DNA of 64,000 bases from Kosakonia oryziphila (GCF_900094795.1 NZ_FMBC01000022.1:1-64000); one strand, 5' to 3'. Shown: positions 32,686 to 44,320, numbered from the stretch's first letter. Notes: generated from the sequence alone by a model not told the origin. Numbers and translations: made by a program.

Positions 32686-34488
32686 TTAGCGGTCCACATC
32701 TGACATAACAAAATCGATACTACCCAGATAGACGATCAGGTCGGATACCAGGCTGCCGCGGATCGCCGACGGGATTTGCTGCAAATGCGCAAAGCTCGGT
32801 GTACGAACGCGCGTGCGGTAGCTCATGGTGCTGCCGTCGCTGGTCAGGTAGTAACTGTTAATACCCTTGGTTGCCTCAATCATCTGGAAGGATTCGTTGG
32901 CTGGCATTACCGGGCCCCACGAAACCTGCAGGAAGTGAGTAATCAGGGTTTCGATATGTTGCAGCGTGCGCTCTTTCGGCGGCGGCGTCGTCAGCGGATG
33001 ATCCGCTTTGAACGGACCTTCCGGCATATTGTTAAGACACTGCTCAAGAATACGCAGGCTCTGGCGCAGCTCTTCGACTTTCAGCATCACGCGGGTATAG
33101 CAGTCGCTGACGCCACCACCCACCGGGATTTCAAAGTCGAAGTTTTCATAGCCGGAGTATGGACGCGCTTTACGCACGTCAAAGTTGATGCCGGTAGCAC
33201 GCAGACCCGCGCCGGTAGTGCCCCACTCCAGCGCTTCTTTCGCGCCGTAAGCGGCAACACCCTGCGAACGGCCTTTCAGGATGGTGTTACGCAGCGCCGC
33301 TTTCTCATAAGAGGCCAGACGTTTCGGCATCCAGTCGAGGAATTCACGCAGCAAACGATCCCAGCCACGCGGCAAATCGTGTGCCACGCCGCCAATACGG
33401 AACCACGCCGGGTGCATACGGAAACCGGTGATCGCTTCCACCAGATCGTAGATTTTCTGGCGATCGGTAAAGGCGAAGAACACCGGGGTCATTGCGCCCA
33501 CGTCCTGAATAAAGGTAGAGATATAAAGCAGATGGCTGTTGATGCGGAACAGTTCAGAGAGCATCACGCGGATCACATTGACGCGATCTGGTACGGTGAT
33601 CCCCGCCAGTTTCTCTACCGCCAGCACATATGGCATTTCGTTAACGCAGCCACCGAGGTACTCAATACGGTCGGTATAAGGAATGTAGCTGTGCCAGGAT
33701 TGGCGCTCGCCCATTTTTTCCGCGCCGCGGTGGTGGTAACCGATATCCGGTACGCAGTCGACAATCTCTTCACCGTCGAGTTGCAGAATAATGCGGAAAG
33801 CACCGTGCGCAGACGGGTGGTTCGGACCGAGGTTGAGGAACATAAAGTCCTCATTGTCGGTGCCGCGCTTCATGCCCCAGTCTTCCGGCTTAAAGGTCAG
33901 CGCTTCCATTTCTAAATCCTGCTTGGCTTTGGTCAGCTCAAACGGATCGAATTCGGTGGCGCGCGCCGGGTAATCTTTACGCAGCGGATGCCCGGTCCAG
34001 GTCTGCGGCATCATGATGCGCGTCAGGTGCGGGTGACCGTTAAAGGTAACGCCAAACATTTCCCAGGTTTCACGCTCGTACCAGTTGGCGTTGGGGAAAA
34101 GTTTGGTAAACGTCGGCACGTTCAGATCGTTTTCAGAAAGCGCCACCTTGAGCATGATGTCGCGGTTGCGATCGATCGAAATCAGGTGATAGAAAACGGA
34201 AAAATCCGCGGCGGGTAAACCGGCGCGGTGTGTACGTAGACGCTCGTCCATGCCGTGCAGATCGAACAGCATGACGTAAGGTTTCGGCAGCTTCTTCAGG
34301 AAATCGCCAACTTCCAGCAATTGCTCACGCTTCACCCAAACTACGGGTACCCCGGTGCGGGTCGCCTGAACAGTAAAGGCATCCGGCCCAAAACGGTTGC
34401 GCAATTCGCCAATGACCGGATCATCCAGATGATCCCGAGTCTGCCATGCGGCTTCTTGCGCGGTTAAATCGGTCATATTGTTCACCAT
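32686..34488 (-). CDS. nuoC: NADH:quinone oxidoreductase fused subunit C/D
   Basis: Fusion of the 30-kDa (NuoC, about 1-190) and 49-kDa (NuoD, about 205-600) subunits, as in E. coli and relatives. The NuoC part has the signature [24 protein letters not shown]. The NuoD part has [47 protein letters not shown] and the quinone-site C-terminus DFVMSDVDR. 600 residues, uninterrupted, no frameshift at the fusion. Confidence 0.98.
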   Translation of the reverse strand: MVNNMTDLTAQEAAWQTRDHLDDPVIGELRNRFGPDAFTVQATRTGVPVVWVKREQLLEVGDFLKKLPKPYVMLFDLHGMDERLRTHRAGLPAADFSVFYHLISIDRNRDIMLKVALSENDLNVPTFTKLFPNANWYERETWEMFGVTFNGHPHLTRIMMPQTWTGHPLRKDYPARATEFDPFELTKAKQDLEMEALTFKPEDWGMKRGTDNEDFMFLNLGPNHPSAHGAFRIILQLDGEEIVDCVPDIGYHHRGAEKMGERQSWHSYIPYTDRIEYLGGCVNEMPYVLAVEKLAGITVPDRVNVIRVMLSELFRINSHLLYISTFIQDVGAMTPVFFAFTDRQKIYDLVEAITGFRMHPAWFRIGGVAHDLPRGWDRLLREFLDWMPKRLASYEKAALRNTILKGRSQGVAAYGAKEALEWGTTGAGLRATGINFDVRKARPYSGYENFDFEIPVGGGVSDCYTRVMLKVEELRQSLRILEQCLNNMPEGPFKADHPLTTPPPKERTLQHIETLITHFLQVSWGPVMPANESFQMIEATKGINSYYLTSDGSTMSYRTRVRTPSFAHLQQIPSAIRGSLVSDLIVYLGSIDFVMSDVDR

Positions 34489-34578
34489 TGCAAAGGGTCC
34501 GTGGTGACTGTCGGGTATGGCTTCGCGTTATTGGATTATTGAAATGCGAAGTTTTTTTCCATTACCCACAGGCGCACA

Positions 34579-35253
34579 TTAAATCTCGTCCGGCGTACGC
34601 AGATTGGTAACGGCAATGCGTTCTCCGCGCTTACGGTCGCGTTCCGACTGCATATTGGCGCGGTACACGCCCTGATCGCCAACCACCCAGGAGAGAGGAC
34701 GACGTTCTTTACCAATCGATTCCTGTAACAACATCAGCGCCTGCATATATGCTTCAGGACGCGGCGGACAGCCAGGGATATAAACATCCACCGGGATAAA
34801 TTTGTCGACGCCCTGCACGACAGAGTAGATATCGTACATACCGCCAGAGTTCGCGCAGGCTCCCATTGAGATAACCCATTTTGGTTCCAGCATCTGGTCA
34901 TAAAGACGCTGAATGACAGGTGCCATTTTGGTAAAGCAGGTACCGGCGACGACCATAAGGTCCGCCTGACGAGGAGAAGCACGCAGTACTTCCGCACCAA
35001 AACGCGCGACGTCGTGAACAGCTGTAAAGGAAGTCACCATCTCTACATAGCAGCACGATAGACCAAAGTTATATGGCCAAATTGAGTTTTTACGGCCCCA
35101 GTTCACCATATCGTGCAGGGCATTTTCGAGTTTGCCCATGTAAACGCTACGGTTGATTTCTTGTTCCAGGGGGTCGGTTACGATCTCCTGTTTTTGCAGG
35201 GGGTAACGGTCGTTCTCACCGTTAGGATCTATGCGGGTGAGCGTATAATCCAT
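34579..35253 (-). CDS. nuoB: NADH:quinone oxidoreductase subunit B
   Basis: Subunit holding cluster N2, the last iron-sulfur centre before quinone. 224 residues, a few more than E. coli at the C-terminus. Tandem cysteines in GLSCCYVEM plus the Cys in [10 protein letters not shown] and the [13 protein letters not shown] motif supply the ligands. Preceded by nuoA with a 15-base gap. Confidence 0.98.
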   Translation of the reverse strand: MDYTLTRIDPNGENDRYPLQKQEIVTDPLEQEINRSVYMGKLENALHDMVNWGRKNSIWPYNFGLSCCYVEMVTSFTAVHDVARFGAEVLRASPRQADLMVVAGTCFTKMAPVIQRLYDQMLEPKWVISMGACANSGGMYDIYSVVQGVDKFIPVDVYIPGCPPRPEAYMQALMLLQESIGKERRPLSWVVGDQGVYRANMQSERDRKRGERIAVTNLRTPDEI

Positions 35254-35268
35254 CTTATTGCCTCGCGG

Positions 35269-35712
35269 TTAGCGTTGACGATCAGTGTAGCTGCCAGTCT
35301 CTGGGTTGATATGCTCACGGCGCGAACGCACGGGCGTCCAATCCAGCGCGCCAATACGCACCAGATAAACCAGACCAGCCAACAGCACTAAAATAAAAAT
35401 TGCAGCTTCGACAAAACCGACCCAACCACTCTCGCGAATGGAGGTTGACCATGCATAGAGGTAAAGCGCTTCCACATCGAAGATGACGAAGAACATGGCC
35501 ACCAGGTAGAACTTGGCGGAGAGACGTAAGCGCGCGGAACCGACAGAATCGATACCGGATTCGAAAGGAACGTTTTTGTGCCTTGCGCGTGCGCGGCCGC
35601 CTAAAAAACGACCGCCAACCAGCATCAGGCAACAAAGCCCTATGGCGACAATAAGAAAGATAGCGAATGCCCAGTGATGAGCGATGATTTCAGTGGATGT
35701 TGACATACGCAT
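35269..35712 (-). CDS. nuoA: NADH:quinone oxidoreductase subunit A
   Basis: Three-helix membrane subunit (147 residues from the ATG at 35712) next to NuoH. The conserved loop [40 protein letters not shown] is intact. A slightly upstream ATG at 35724 would add four residues. First gene of the nuo operon. Confidence 0.97.
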   Translation of the reverse strand: MRMSTSTEIIAHHWAFAIFLIVAIGLCCLMLVGGRFLGGRARARHKNVPFESGIDSVGSARLRLSAKFYLVAMFFVIFDVEALYLYAWSTSIRESGWVGFVEAAIFILVLLAGLVYLVRIGALDWTPVRSRREHINPETGSYTDRQR

Positions 35713-36259
35713 TGCTTTACTCAAAAGGTAGCGTTAATACCTCTGCTCTTGCTGGCAGATGACGCCACATCGATTCACGGGGAGGAATAAAACCACACAT
35801 TAACTGTGAAAAAAAGGCGAAAACAGCTAAACGATGTGGGTTTTACTCCTTTCTATAACCTTTTGTCAACTTTAACAAAAGTTTACTCACATTAGTTTAC
35901 ATCAACCGCAATTCATTAACATTTAGTGCCGTTTTCTTGATCGGCCTCATAACCTACTGACCAAAAAAACCAGGTGTTGAATCGTGTCCGTTGTGAGCTT
36001 TTCCTGATATTACTCGCTTATTTTGACAGGATTTTGTCCGGATTCCTCCCCCTCATTGGGAGTATTTTCTTGATCTGAGACACGCTTTTGTTAATTCATC
36101 GCAAAAAACGGCAACAATCCGGCTTGATTTTTAACATGAACTTAAGGCATGGAAGACTATAGTTGATAAAGAGATATCTTGCTGTGAGGAGTATTAACTT
36201 CTTGAAAGGAAATATGATTTAGAGGGGCAATAAGTCATCAAAGAAATGTTCCGATATAA

Positions 36260-36300
36260 AACGAACCAGTGGCAGCAATTTCACTGCCAGCGGTTCATTT
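36260..36300 (-). terminator. probable lrhA terminator
   Basis: On the minus strand the stem GAACC..TGGCAG / CTGCCA..GGTTC (36263-36296, small bulges, 8-base loop) is followed by GTTTTAT. It lies about 165 bases beyond the lrhA stop, with the repeat element in between. A T-run also follows on the plus strand, so it may act in both directions. Confidence 0.6.
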
Positions 36301-36328
36301 TTGCACTTACATTTTGTTACCAGTTTAA

Positions 36329-36448
36329 GGCTGTGTCCCGTAATTGGTCGTGGTGGCGACGTTTGGGGACCCAAATGAGCCGTGAGCAACGCAGTCATGC
36401 GTAAAAATGACCCTCAGCGCCACTCGCGCACAATTATGGGACACAGCC
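36329..36448. repeat. 120-bp terminal-inverted-repeat element, copy 1
   Basis: The ends GGCTGTGTCCC (36329-36339) and GGGACACAGCC (36438-36448) are perfect inverted repeats, and the match continues imperfectly inward for about 30 bp. The next bases read TAATTG on both arms, and GTGGCG at 36353-36358 pairs with CGCCAC at 36419-36424. There is no open frame inside. Its first 33 bases recur exactly at 53188. The layout resembles a miniature inverted-repeat transposable element or an internally deleted IS end pair. No clear target duplication is seen. Confidence 0.7.
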
Positions 36449-36460
36449 TGGTGTAAAATG

Positions 36461-37399
36461 TTAGCCAAAATCCCCTTCTACGATGAGCGGATCACCGCCT
36501 TCTTCAGCCCCAGGATTCCCGTAATGCCACGGATTCTGGTAGTGTTCCATAGCCTGAAAGATAACCTGCGCCAGTTCATTCTGGCTGAGGGGATTATAGC
36601 CTAGCAGATATTCCGTATCAGGTAACAGCGGCAGGCCGTCGGCGCGGCTTAATACCCGCAAATCAGGACTCATCATTTCAACAGGACGGGCGGTGACACC
36701 AAGCCCGGCTTTCACTGCCGCTTTCACGGCAGAAAGCGATGAAGCCACATAAGCCAGGCGCCATGGAATATCGGCACTATTGAGCGCATTAATCACCATA
36801 TCGCGAAACGAACTGGGTTCATCCAGCAATACAAGTGGAATGGCCTCTCCTTTCTGCAGAACATATTCAGCCGAACAATACCAGTGCGTTGGGGATGTAC
36901 GTAATGTCAGGCAATCAAACTGCCCATAACAATGCGTTGTCACCACCAGGTCAAGGTTTTGATCCTGGAGGCGATCGCCAGATAACGGGTTGCGCTTTAC
37001 GCGCACATCCAGCGCCAGTTTTGGATATACCGAGCTAATACGATTAAGCAGGAAAGGCAAAATGGTATCGGCTGATTCATCAGAAGCGCCAATAGTTAAT
37101 ACGCCCTGCAAATTGCTAAACATCAGCGATGTACAAGCTTCATCATTAAAACGTAAGATCTTTCGCGCATAACCCAGTAGTTGAATACCGTGCTCAGTTA
37201 AAAGCTTATTACGGCCATGACGGGCAAAAAGTTCTTTTCCCACTAACTGTTCCAGCCGCTGCATTTGCTGGCTTACGGCAGACTGGGTGCGACATACCGC
37301 AGCCGCAGCCGCAGCAAAGGTGTTCAGATCAGCGACCGCAACGAAAGTTCTCAGCAGATCGAGGTCGAGATTCAGTATCGGACGATTTGCATTTATCAT
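36461..37399 (-). CDS. lrhA: LysR-family regulator of motility and chemotaxis
   Basis: 312-residue LysR-type regulator. In E. coli, LrhA represses flhDC and affects fimbriae and RpoS levels. The N-terminal winged HTH (about 12-70) contains [27 protein letters not shown]; a periplasmic-binding-like effector domain follows. The effector half is less conserved than the HTH compared with E. coli. Downstream lies the repeat element, 12 bases after its stop; upstream is a long AT-rich region shared with alaA. Confidence 0.95.
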   Translation of the reverse strand: MINANRPILNLDLDLLRTFVAVADLNTFAAAAAAVCRTQSAVSQQMQRLEQLVGKELFARHGRNKLLTEHGIQLLGYARKILRFNDEACTSLMFSNLQGVLTIGASDESADTILPFLLNRISSVYPKLALDVRVKRNPLSGDRLQDQNLDLVVTTHCYGQFDCLTLRTSPTHWYCSAEYVLQKGEAIPLVLLDEPSSFRDMVINALNSADIPWRLAYVASSLSAVKAAVKAGLGVTARPVEMMSPDLRVLSRADGLPLLPDTEYLLGYNPLSQNELAQVIFQAMEHYQNPWHYGNPGAEEGGDPLIVEGDFG

Positions 37400-38347
37400 A
37401 TTTTTTCACTTACGGGTTGCTCACGCAGAGTGACCCGGGTTTATGCTGTGCTCGTAAGATTAAGTAATTCCATTTAAAAAGTGCATCCTGCACGTCATGA
37501 CTCATCAAAGCCTGACTGTAAGTTCTCGTGTTTATAGTTCGCTGTCTAACGCAAGCTGAACCTGTTGGCTTTATTTCGCATACTCCATTCCTTCTGGATA
37601 TATAAACCATGATAAACCTTGCGAATGCTTTTAAGAAAACAACCTGTTTATGCACATCACTGGCTATACATAGCACAAGTATCATATACCATAAGGCTAT
37701 ATAATCGGACTGAAGTAAAAGCGAATAATAACAAGCAACTAAAATTAAGAAACACCCCTTAACTAAAGCATGGCTTTTCACATCAGTACCATTTTATTGC
37801 TCTTTGAGTTTAACCTAAAACCTTTATATTTATAAGCATTATTACGAATAATCTGAACCTGCAATTGGTATCATGTCCGACCTCTCGTTATAATATTAGA
37901 GACGAACATAGTTCCCATTCTCAATATTAATCAGCTATTAATTGACCGTGGTTCTAACTATTAATAACGCTTAACATTGCGTTTACAGTACAAACATACT
38001 CTTCCGGGAAATGGATGGTCCCATCTCTCCATCATCCAGATTTTGCGAAAAATTCTCTGTCGGTTTGCGTACTGCTTTTTTAAACCGAACTAAGCAAACG
38101 AGTTTTATTAGCGATAAATTACAAATTTTTATGTATTTATGATATTAAATACTGAAAATTAACGTAAATGCAGTTTAATAGCAAGGATTAAATAAAAGAA
38201 AACAGTTAAAAAAACGTTAACCACCGAGAAAATTACCACAAAATCTTCTTCTGCTAACCCTTCTAAACTGGCGGGCGTGGGAGTACATTGTTCCGTGCTC
38301 ACTTCCACGGCAGGCAGTGGCTCACATAGCTAAAAGGTCAAAGGTTC
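37400..38347. promoter_or_regulatory. lrhA-alaA divergent intergenic region
   Basis: 948 bp of AT-rich DNA, clearly poorer in G+C than its neighbours, separating divergent lrhA and alaA. E. coli also has a long gap here, so it is probably conserved regulatory DNA (long lrhA leader, possible H-NS-type binding), not an acquired insert. A 123-codon minus-strand frame (37410-37781) shows no family features. The alaA promoter should lie in the last 200 bp, with GGTCAAAGGTTC just before its ATG. Confidence 0.6.
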
Positions 38348-39562
38348 ATGTCCTCCATCGAAAAATCCAGCAAATTAGACAATGTCTGTTACGACATCCG
38401 TGGCCCGGTTCTGAAAGAAGCAAAGCGTCTGGAAGAAGAAGGCAATAAAGTTCTTAAACTTAACATCGGCAACCCCGCACCATTCGGCTTCGAAGCGCCG
38501 GATGAAATTCTGGTCGATGTGATTCGTAACCTGCCAGGCGCGCAAGGCTATTGCGATTCCAAAGGGCTTTATTCAGCCCGCAAAGCGATCATGCAGTATT
38601 ATCAGGCGCGCGATATGCGCGAAGTGACCGTTGAAGATATTTATATTGGTAACGGTGTTTCTGAACTGATTGTTCAGTCGATGCAGGCACTGCTTAACAG
38701 TGGTGACGAGATGCTGGTTCCCGCCCCGGATTACCCGCTGTGGACAGCGGCCGTATCGCTTTCTGGTGGTAAAGCCGTGCATTATCTGTGTGACGAGTCT
38801 GCTGGCTGGTTCCCGGATCTTGACGATATTCGCGCAAAAATCACACCGCGTACCCGTGGTATTGTGATTATCAACCCGAACAACCCTACCGGTGCGGTTT
38901 ATTCAAAAGAACTGTTGATGGAGTTGGTTGAGATTGCGCGTCAGCACAACCTGATCATCTTCGCCGATGAGATCTACGACAAAATTCTTTACGATGCGGC
39001 CGAGCACCACTCTATCGCCGCACTGGCGCCGGATCTGTTCACTATTACCTTTAATGGTCTGTCAAAAACCTACCGTGTGGCCGGCTTCCGTCAGGGTTGG
39101 ATGGTATTGAGCGGGCCGAAAAAACACGCTAAAAGCTATATAGAAGGGCTGGAAATGCTGGCCTCGATGCGCCTTTGCGCCAACGTTCCTGCACAGTACG
39201 CCATTCAGACTGCACTCGGCGGTTACCAGAGTATCAGTGAATTTATCGTGCCGGGCGGTCGTTTGTATGAACAGCGTAACCGTGCATGGGAATTGATTAA
39301 TGAAATCCCAGGTGTTTCCTGTGTGAAGCCAAGCGGCGCACTCTATATGTTCCCGAAAATTGACGCGAAACGGTTTAATATTCACGACGATCAAAAGATG
39401 GTGCTCGACTTCCTGCTCCAGGAAAAAGTGCTGTTGGTACAAGGTACCGCGTTCAACTGGCCATGGCCGGATCACGTACGCATCGTGACACTGCCGCGCG
39501 AAGACGATCTGGAAATGGCGATCAGCCGTTTTGGCCGTTTCCTCTCAGGTTATCATCAGTGA
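38348..39562 (+). CDS. alaA: glutamate-pyruvate aminotransferase
   Basis: Class I PLP-dependent aminotransferase making alanine from pyruvate and glutamate. 404 residues, one fewer than E. coli. PLP lysine is Lys240 in FNGLSKTYRVAGFRQGW; the cofactor-binding segment NPNNPTGAVYS lies at 177-187 and the Asp-Tyr pair in FADEIYD at 205-211. Single gene, divergent from lrhA and followed by yfbR. Confidence 0.97.
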   Translation: MSSIEKSSKLDNVCYDIRGPVLKEAKRLEEEGNKVLKLNIGNPAPFGFEAPDEILVDVIRNLPGAQGYCDSKGLYSARKAIMQYYQARDMREVTVEDIYIGNGVSELIVQSMQALLNSGDEMLVPAPDYPLWTAAVSLSGGKAVHYLCDESAGWFPDLDDIRAKITPRTRGIVIINPNNPTGAVYSKELLMELVEIARQHNLIIFADEIYDKILYDAAEHHSIAALAPDLFTITFNGLSKTYRVAGFRQGWMVLSGPKKHAKSYIEGLEMLASMRLCANVPAQYAIQTALGGYQSISEFIVPGGRLYEQRNRAWELINEIPGVSCVKPSGALYMFPKIDAKRFNIHDDQKMVLDFLLQEKVLLVQGTAFNWPWPDHVRIVTLPREDDLEMAISRFGRFLSGYHQ

Positions 39563-39642
39563 TCTCCGTCGGGGGAGGATTTGCATCTTCCCCCACTCTC
39601 TGCGCACAATGACTCAGGTCGCAGCCACAGACAAGGTTAACT

Positions 39643-40242
39643 ATGAGTCAGAGCCATTTCTTCGCCCATCTTTCCCGCCTTAAACTGATCAATCGTTGGC
39701 CACTGATGCGCAACGTACGTACCGAAAATGTGTCCGAGCACAGTCTGCAAGTGGCGATGGTCGCCCATGCGCTGGCGTCAATAAAAAACCGTAAATTCAA
39801 TGGCCAACTGAATGCCGAGCGTATTGCGCTGCTGGCTATGTACCACGACGCGTCGGAAGTTCTGACCGGCGATCTGCCCACCCCGGTAAAGTATTTCAAT
39901 TCACAAATTGCACAGGAATATAAAGCGATCGAAAAGATTGCCCAGCAAAAGCTGGTTGAAATGGTGCCGGAAGAGTTGCAGGATATTTTTGCGCCGCTGA
40001 TTGATGAGCATCACTACAGCACGGAAGAAAAAGCGATCGTGAAACAGGCGGATGCGCTATGCGCCTATCTGAAATGTCTGGAAGAGTTATCCGCCGGCAA
40101 CAATGAGTTCAGGCTGGCAAAATCTCGCCTCGAAAAAACCCTTGATGCCCGCCGCAGCCCGGAAATGGACTATTTTATGCAAGTCTTTGTGCCCAGTTTC
40201 CATTTATCGCTGGATGAAATCAGCCAGGATTCACCGCTGTAA
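39643..40242 (+). CDS. yfbR: 5'-deoxynucleotidase (HD domain)
   Basis: Dimeric HD-domain phosphohydrolase that dephosphorylates deoxyribonucleoside 5'-monophosphates. 199 residues. Metal ligands are visible as His33 (SEHS), the His68-Asp69 pair (YHDAS) and a late Asp in [10 protein letters not shown]. Convergent with yfbS, with a perfect hairpin between. Confidence 0.97.
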   Translation: MSQSHFFAHLSRLKLINRWPLMRNVRTENVSEHSLQVAMVAHALASIKNRKFNGQLNAERIALLAMYHDASEVLTGDLPTPVKYFNSQIAQEYKAIEKIAQQKLVEMVPEELQDIFAPLIDEHHYSTEEKAIVKQADALCAYLKCLEELSAGNNEFRLAKSRLEKTLDARRSPEMDYFMQVFVPSFHLSLDEISQDSPL

Positions 40243-40248
40243 CTCGTC

Positions 40249-40275
40249 TTTGCCGGGTGAACGCCACCCGGCAAA
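40249..40275. terminator. perfect hairpin between yfbR and yfbS (REP-like)
   Basis: 11-bp perfect stem TTTGCCGGGTG / CACCCGGCAAA around a 5-base AACGC loop, lying between two convergent genes. The sequence resembles REP units (GCCGGGTG..CACCCGGC) and may also end transcription. Confidence 0.8.
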
Positions 40276-40279
40276 CGCG

Positions 40280-42112
40280 TCAAAACGGAAACAACATCGG
40301 GATCAACACCGCGCAAACTACCATCACCAGCAGAGTAAACGGCACGCCAACCTTAACAAAATCACTAAACTGATAATTACCAGGCCCAAGCACCAGCGTG
40401 TTGACCGGTGATGACACTGGCGTCATAAATGCGGCTGATGCCGCCATTGCCACCATCATGACAAACGGATACGGCGAAACGCCCATTGATTTTGCCGCCG
40501 CCAGCGCGATCGGCGCCATTAGCACCGCAGTGGCGGTGTTCGAGATAAACAGCCCGATGACCGCGCACATGAGAAACAGGCAGATCAGCATAACGTGCGG
40601 CCCGTAACCTCCACCGATATCCATCAACCCTTTAACCGCCAGAGCCACGCCGCCGGTTTTTTGCAGCGCCAGCGCAAAAGGCATCATTCCGACAATCAAA
40701 ATAATACTCGGCCAGTGAATGGCCTTGTAAGCACTTTCAGCATCAATACAGCGGAATTTCCCCATTAGCATACAGGCGATAATTGCAGCAATCGTATTGG
40801 GAATTTCATCGGTAAGCATCAGAGCGACCATCAGCACCAAGCAAAAAATCGCATGTGGTGCCTGGCTGTGAGCGGGCGAAGCTGCGCTCTCTTCAACCGG
40901 TAAATTGAGTATTACAAAGTCGCGCCCGTGAGAACCCAACTGACGGATCAGTTTCCAGTTGCCGACGACTAGGAAAATATCGCCCAGTTCCAGGGTGGTA
41001 TCCGTAACCACACCGTCAATCGCCTCGCCGTTGCGCTTCAGGCCAACCACGTTTAAACCGTAGCGACTCCGAAAACCGATTTCGCGAACCGTCTTACCGA
41101 TCAGTTCAGAATCCGGAATTAACGATACTTCCGCCATCCCCACATCCAGCGCCTGATCGGAAAAATATTCACCACGCAGCACCATAGGCTCCAGCAACTG
41201 CTCGGCGCAGAATTCACGCAAATCCACTTCAGCAGCAGACATGTCAATCAGCAGAACGTCACGGGCACGAAACTCGGAGACACCGTTAACGTTGACAATC
41301 ACCCGCCGAAAACGCCTCCAGCGTTCGACGCCGATAACATTCGCGCCATAACGTTCGCGAAGTCGCAAATCATCAAGGCGCTGTCCGATCAAAGGAGATC
41401 CAGGGCGAATAGCGAGGCGGCGCGCCCGCCCGGTAAGGCGGTACTCTTTAATCAGTTCACGAAATGAACGATGCTTCCAACCATCACGCTGCGCTTGCTC
41501 ATCATTCCCTTTCAGCATAAAACGCATCAGCAACATATAGATGATCCCCAGCAGCAGGATCACGAGGCCCAGCGGCGTCATGCTAAAAAAGCCGAACCCT
41601 TTCATGCCTTCTCGTAACAGCTCGCTGTTCACCACCAGGTTAGGCGGCGTTGCCACCAGTGTCATCATGCCGCTGATAAGCCCGGCGAAACTGAGTGGCA
41701 TCATCAGACGGGAAGGCGAAATCTGCATGCGTAGCGAAACACTCATGACCACCGGTATAAAAATCGCCACCACACCGGTCGAACTCATGAAAGCGCCCAG
41801 CCCGGCAACGGTAAACATGAGCAGAACCAGCATTTTCACTTCGCTGCTGCCAGCCATATCAACCAGCCAGGCACCCATATTCGCCGCCACGCCAGTACGC
41901 ACCAGACCATCGCCAATAATAAACAGTGCGGCAATCAGGATCACATTGGGATCACTAAAACCAGAGAAGGCTTCGGGCAGAGTCAGTGTGCCGCTTAAGA
42001 CAAAGGCGACAATCACAAACAGCGCCACCGCGTCCATGCGTACTTTCCCCGTTGCGAAAAGCACAACGGTAATCGCCAGCAGACACAGCACCCAGATCAG
42101 TTCACCGTTCAC
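40280..42112 (-). CDS. yfbS: DASS-family permease with TrkA_C domains
   Basis: 610-residue inner-membrane transporter of the divalent anion:Na+ symporter type. Two halves of membrane helices (about 1-200 and 400-610) flank two soluble TrkA C-terminal (RCK_C) domains (about 205-375: [24 protein letters not shown] and [24 protein letters not shown]). Substrate unknown. Motifs [12 protein letters not shown] and [15 protein letters not shown] mark the two re-entrant repeats. Confidence 0.93.
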   Translation of the reverse strand: MNGELIWVLCLLAITVVLFATGKVRMDAVALFVIVAFVLSGTLTLPEAFSGFSDPNVILIAALFIIGDGLVRTGVAANMGAWLVDMAGSSEVKMLVLLMFTVAGLGAFMSSTGVVAIFIPVVMSVSLRMQISPSRLMMPLSFAGLISGMMTLVATPPNLVVNSELLREGMKGFGFFSMTPLGLVILLLGIIYMLLMRFMLKGNDEQAQRDGWKHRSFRELIKEYRLTGRARRLAIRPGSPLIGQRLDDLRLRERYGANVIGVERWRRFRRVIVNVNGVSEFRARDVLLIDMSAAEVDLREFCAEQLLEPMVLRGEYFSDQALDVGMAEVSLIPDSELIGKTVREIGFRSRYGLNVVGLKRNGEAIDGVVTDTTLELGDIFLVVGNWKLIRQLGSHGRDFVILNLPVEESAASPAHSQAPHAIFCLVLMVALMLTDEIPNTIAAIIACMLMGKFRCIDAESAYKAIHWPSIILIVGMMPFALALQKTGGVALAVKGLMDIGGGYGPHVMLICLFLMCAVIGLFISNTATAVLMAPIALAAAKSMGVSPYPFVMMVAMAASAAFMTPVSSPVNTLVLGPGNYQFSDFVKVGVPFTLLVMVVCAVLIPMLFPF

Positions 42113-42152
42113 AACCTATCCTTGTCAGTTGATGGAGGGAAAATAGTGCCAT

Positions 42153-42177
42153 AAAAAAACCCCACAAATGTGGGGTT
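42153..42177 (-). terminator. hxpA-operon terminator
   Basis: Stem CCCCACA / TGTGGGG (42160-42175) with an AA gap between the arms. On the minus strand it is followed by a run of T residues. It sits 13 bases beyond the hxpA stop and upstream of yfbS. Confidence 0.85.
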
Positions 42178-42188
42178 AAATCATGGAC

Positions 42189-42848
42189 TCAGGTGTTCAG
42201 CGTGACAATCACCGTTCCGTCTGACTGTTTCACAACATTCAGCGCTTCGAGGCTGGTAAGCACGAAATCGGCTTCATCAAGCCGGGGAGAATCGGCCGGA
42301 ACATTTACCGCAATGACGTGGCACCCTGCCGCCAGCCCTGACAAAACGCCCGCAGCGGCATCTTCAACCACCACGCAATCCCGTGGTGCCAGGCCCAGCC
42401 GCTCTGCGCCAAGCAGATAAGCATCCGGAGCAGGTTTTCCCTGTTTAACCTGCTCAGCGGTGATAAACACTTCCGGCGCAGGCAGACCGGCTGCGCGGTG
42501 ACGAGCGTGAGCAACCGGCACGGAACCAGAGGTGACAATCGCCCACGGAATGCCTGCCGAATCGAGGTGCTCAAGTAATGCGATAGCGCCCGGTAACGGT
42601 GCTATCCCATCGGTATCTGCCGCTTCGATGGCTTCCAGCCGGGTAAACTCGGCGGCAATTTCATCTTCCGATTTTCCCGGCATAAAGTGACGCAGCGAGG
42701 TAATAGCCTGTTTGCCATGGATGAAATTCAGCACTTCATCATGCGCGATGCCAAACCTGTCGGCCCAACTACACCATGCCCGCTCAACAACGGACAAAGA
42801 ATTAACCAACGTGCCATCCAGATCAAACAGAAATCCTTTGCACTGCAC
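42189..42848 (-). CDS. hxpA: HAD-family hexitol/sugar phosphatase
   Basis: HAD phosphatase (YfbT/HxpA) acting on hexitol- and sugar-phosphates in E. coli. Motif I is FLFDLDGTLVNS, motif II AIVTSGS, motif III Lys in KQGKPAPDAYL, and motif IV VVEDAAAG. I place the start at a GTG at 42848 (219 residues), 5 bases after a GAGGAGG ribosome binding site that overlaps the yfbU stop. An ATG at 42866 is in frame but lies upstream of that site. Confidence 0.93.
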   Translation of the reverse strand: MQCKGFLFDLDGTLVNSLSVVERAWCSWADRFGIAHDEVLNFIHGKQAITSLRHFMPGKSEDEIAAEFTRLEAIEAADTDGIAPLPGAIALLEHLDSAGIPWAIVTSGSVPVAHARHRAAGLPAPEVFITAEQVKQGKPAPDAYLLGAERLGLAPRDCVVVEDAAAGVLSGLAAGCHVIAVNVPADSPRLDEADFVLTSLEALNVVKQSDGTVIVTLNT

Positions 42849-42858
42849 ACTCACCTCC

Positions 42859-43401
<543 letters not shown>

Positions 43402-43527
43402 TTACATGCTGAAAACGATGGCTTTCTTGATTTGCCGGGGGTGTTGTGTAGATCAAAATAAAAAAGAAGCCACCACAATGATGTCTTCTTTTTATACAGA
43501 CTATTCAGACTGCGATTCCTGATGGTG

Positions 43528-43983
43528 TTACAGATCATCAAGAAATGTTTTATCCAGCTGTTTGAAAGCACGCTTAAGGGTGTCTGCCAGCGCCTGATAA
43601 TCAGGTTTTCCTTCCACCGGTGCCAGCGCCTGTCCCGCTTCCTGGAGTTTGCCGCGCACTTCGTAAAACCAGTGCAGAATAGAGGGTGGTAGTGGCGTGA
43701 CGGAGCGTTTACCCAGCCACCATAGCCCCTGCATTGGCAGGCTCAGGGCAAAAAGCGCGGTTGCCACTGCCGGGCCAAGCTGACCGCCAAGCGCGATTTG
43801 CCAGCATAGAGTGAAGACCGCCAGCGGCGGCATAAAGCGGATAGCATGACGCGTTGCGCGGATCACGCGATTCTCAACAAACATCGGAGCGAGGCGTTTT
43901 TCCATGGGCCAGGTCTTCGCATAACGCTGACCCCGACGAAACAAACTGAAGAAACTGACGGGTCGATTCTCAGAAGTGGACAT
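43528..43983 (-). CDS. yfbV: UPF0208 inner-membrane protein YfbV
   Basis: 151-residue membrane protein with two helices (about 46-64 and 68-88: [41 protein letters not shown]) and a soluble C-terminal tail. In E. coli, YfbV has been implicated in keeping Ter-domain (MatP-organised) DNA insulated. Divergent from ackA. A weak AAAAAGAAG..CTTCTTTTT stem at 43461-43493 may end its transcript. Confidence 0.93.
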   Translation of the reverse strand: MSTSENRPVSFFSLFRRGQRYAKTWPMEKRLAPMFVENRVIRATRHAIRFMPPLAVFTLCWQIALGGQLGPAVATALFALSLPMQGLWWLGKRSVTPLPPSILHWFYEVRGKLQEAGQALAPVEGKPDYQALADTLKRAFKQLDKTFLDDL

Positions 43984-44320
43984 GGCTTTACCTCAACTTC
44001 ACATATAAAAATTAAAAAATTTGTGCAAAACAACAACTACAAATGACAACGTTAAAATTTTTTGTCAATCCCACCAGCTATCAGGTATCCTGTGGCAGCC
44101 TGACCAGGGCCTGTAGACGACAATCGTCAAATGGTCAAATTTAAAGCTCATTATGCCACTGTCTGAAATTTGCGCAAAATAGCTTAAAATCTTATGTATT
44201 CTTCCATCATGCCAAAAAATATATTCAGCATGATGTTAATCATAAATGTCAGCGTCAACCTGCGCTACGCTGTGCGACTCACTGACCTTTTTTAGCCACG
44301 TATCATAAATAGGTACTTCC
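43984..44320. promoter_or_regulatory. yfbV-ackA divergent promoter region
   Basis: 337 bp without a gene, AT-rich, serving yfbV on the minus strand and ackA-pta on the plus strand. The E. coli counterpart has two ackA promoters responding to anaerobiosis. I see A/T tracts around 44010-44060 and the ackA start context AGGTACTTCC-ATG, but no site I can name with confidence. Confidence 0.55.

Larger units (their letters stand above)
35713..36460. promoter_or_regulatory. nuo promoter/leader region and lrhA 3' region
   Basis: 748 bp without a supported gene. The part nearest nuoA (35713-36240) is AT-rich and must contain the nuo promoters; in E. coli these lie in a long upstream region controlled by ArcA, NarL, Fis and IHF. 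TTGATC-type FNR-like half-sites occur near 35938 and 36071, but I could not assign a full site. An lrhA terminator-like hairpin (36263-36296) and a repeat element (36329-36448) fill the distal part. Confidence 0.6.

Noticed and set aside
36329-36448. Interpretation of copy 1 of the repeat as a simple terminator
   Set aside because: The arms are about 100 bases apart with no U-run, and a separate terminator-like hairpin lies further on at 36263-36296.
36461-37399. Possible degeneration of lrhA because its effector half differs from E. coli
   Set aside because: The frame is intact over the full 312 residues with a normal HTH and effector domain; differences look like ordinary divergence.
37410-37781. 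123-codon minus-strand frame in the lrhA-alaA gap, with a hydrophobic N-terminus
   Set aside because: AT-rich DNA easily yields such frames; no ribosome binding site and no family resemblance. Only conservation in relatives would revive it.
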